Shown one piece after another: positions 62,989-64,000 of a DNA stretch of 64,000 bases (positions within the stretch are counted from its first letter, which is position 1; every line of letters starts with the position of its first letter). Where the stretch lies: positions 558,001 to 622,000 of the forward strand of contig NZ_VIJZ01000001.1 of the NCBI RefSeq assembly GCF_006874425.1, given 5' to 3'. This stretch comes from Paenibacillus ottowii (lineage in GTDB: Bacteria; Bacillota; Bacilli; Paenibacillales; Paenibacillaceae). The notes beneath the pieces are model-generated. The model worked only from the letters and a program-made list of their open reading frames with translations, was not told where the DNA came from and ran no database searches. The translations under genes were made by a program, and so were the position numbers.

Positions 62989-63035
62989 TACACACCAAAG
63001 AAGCTCTCAATTCTGGAGAGCTTCTTTGGTGTGTA
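62989..63035 (+). terminator. Terminator-like hairpin
   Basis: Perfect 20-bp arms (62989-63008 and 63016-63035) end the zinc-finger gene; a short CTTTTCTT follows. The remaining 280 bases before 63319 are AT-rich promoter-like sequence with no ORF I trust. Confidence 0.8.
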
Positions 63036-63318
63036 GGGCGCTTTTCTTAACTTATTTTTTAATTTTGGTAATGTTGCGCAGATATTATGACGAAAGAAAA
63101 TAGGAGAAAAATGTGGATTCGACACTTTTTCCGATTGACTGTGATCCTTAATCTTGTCTATCATAAAATAAGACTCGAATCGAAAAAAATGGTCGGAGTT
63201 GAATGAAACTGTTTTTTACCCATTTGAAGGGTAATCGGTAGATACCTTTCTCTTCTTCAAGAATATTACACGTCCGATACGGCCAGTTTATCATTCCGAT
63301 ACAAGGGGGAAGCCTGGC

Positions 63319-64000
63319 ATGATCAGTGAATTCCAAGAAGCCTTGCTTGATACCGTGGGAGCTTGCCCTTCCACACAGATCGCCAATAATAAGTATGAAA
63401 ATGTACTGGAGAACCTGGATAGTGGTATCATGCTGTTTGACAGTGACGGGGTACTGACCTTTATTAACGTGCAAATGGCGAGATTACTGGAGTTACCACG
63501 TAGTTCGCTTGCGGGTCGCAACCTGATGCAAATTTTGCATCATCCTGAGTTAAGTCGGTTTAAGAAGAAGAAAATCATGCGGATTTATAAAGAAACTATC
63601 TTTCATAGAAAGCGCTATCATGAGTTGATTGATGAGTATGGTCGGCATTGGTTGATAACAGTGACCTACGGTGATCAGATGGATGGCGATTTTTTATTTA
63701 GTGTAAAGGATGTGTCGGATTATAAGCAGATTGAGCAGACGGCGTATCAAAATGATAAGTTGGCCATGCTTGGACGTATTTCGGCCTCTATCGCCCATGA
63801 AATCCGTAACCCGCTTACTGCAATCCGGGGCTTTATTCAATTGCTGCGGCCGCACTTGGTGGAGTTAGGCAGGGATGAGTATGCCCGGATTATTTTAACC
63901 GAAATCGATCGTGCAAACGATATTATTTACGAGTTTTTAAATTCGTCCAAGCCTTCGGCTCCGCAAAAAACAGCTGTATCTGTGATGGGGCTTTTAAAAG
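63319..64000 (+). CDS. PAS-domain sensor histidine kinase (partial, 5' part)
   Basis: The first 227 codons are present; the gene runs off the window. The start ATG has AAGGGGG nine bases upstream. A PAS domain (ENVLENLDSGIMLFDSDGVLTFINVQMARLLELPRSSLAGRNLMQI) is followed by the HisKA dimerisation helix with phosphoacceptor His in SIAHEIRNPLTAIRGFIQLL. The layout (no membrane helix, PAS, HisKA) is that of sporulation kinases such as KinA/KinE and other Bacillus PAS kinases, which feed the Spo0F phosphorelay; that target is inferred. The catalytic ATPase domain should follow. Confidence 0.9.
   Translation, partial: MISEFQEALLDTVGACPSTQIANNKYENVLENLDSGIMLFDSDGVLTFINVQMARLLELPRSSLAGRNLMQILHHPELSRFKKKKIMRIYKETIFHRKRYHELIDEYGRHWLITVTYGDQMDGDFLFSVKDVSDYKQIEQTAYQNDKLAMLGRISASIAHEIRNPLTAIRGFIQLLRPHLVELGRDEYARIILTEIDRANDIIYEFLNSSKPSAPQKTAVSVMGLLK

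Overview
The window reads as chromosomal DNA of a low-to-mid GC, endospore-type Gram-positive bacterium, most likely Paenibacillus (polymyxa-like). This rests on strong GGAGG ribosome sites, a T-box before ilvB, an infC-rpmI-rplT operon with a noncanonical start, a NupNOPQ-type nucleoside transporter, a PAS sporulation-type histidine kinase, and many GNAT, DinB and SMI1/HEAT accessory genes. The assignment is inference from gene content; no rRNA is present.

Layout. 1-10.8 kb: end of an ACT-domain malic enzyme, an E. coli-type speD, a zinc-ribbon protein, an RluA-type pseudouridine synthase, recQ, a B12-binding radical SAM protein, a secreted alkaline phosphatase with possible Pho boxes, and a methyltransferase-dedA pair. 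11-17 kb: a run of small genes (GNAT, Nudix, GNAT, DinB and two unknowns), a ferredoxin-NADP reductase with a Fur box in its promoter spacer, a SMI1/HEAT protein and an HD phosphohydrolase. 17.2-19.6 kb: a compact SPFH / NAD-kinase-like / small acidic protein operon, the most interesting uncharacterised unit here. 19.6-21 kb: a decayed divergent pair, a frameshifted LuxR regulator and an internally deleted saccharopine-dehydrogenase-like gene. 21-31 kb: accessory genes including orphan immunity-type proteins (SMI1, HEAT remnant, barstar), HAD, GNATs, a CE12-type esterase, a GIY-YIG protein and a DUF2087 regulator.

31-46 kb: tRNA-Pro(GGG), an MFS exporter behind a perfect 22-bp inverted repeat, odhAB (2-oxoglutarate dehydrogenase E1/E2), a YfiT/DinB protein, manA with an alpha/beta hydrolase, ytqA-mnmM, a 65-residue protein behind a structured leader, trmB, a UgtP/MGDG-type glycosyltransferase, a PAP2 phosphatase and a membrane GT2 behind a 600-base leader. 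47-53.5 kb: infC-rpmI-rplT with its attenuated leader, then a nucleoside ABC importer.

54.5-61.5 kb: the branched-chain amino acid operon ilvB-ilvN-ilvC-leuA-leuB under a canonical promoter and T-box; leuCD do not follow. 61.5-64 kb: an AhpC-type peroxiredoxin with a PerR-like site, a zinc-ribbon protein, and the 5' part of a PAS histidine kinase that runs off the window. Most genes are ordinary core metabolism. The novelty lies in the SPFH/NADK-like operon, the structured leaders, the orphan immunity genes and the pseudogene cluster.
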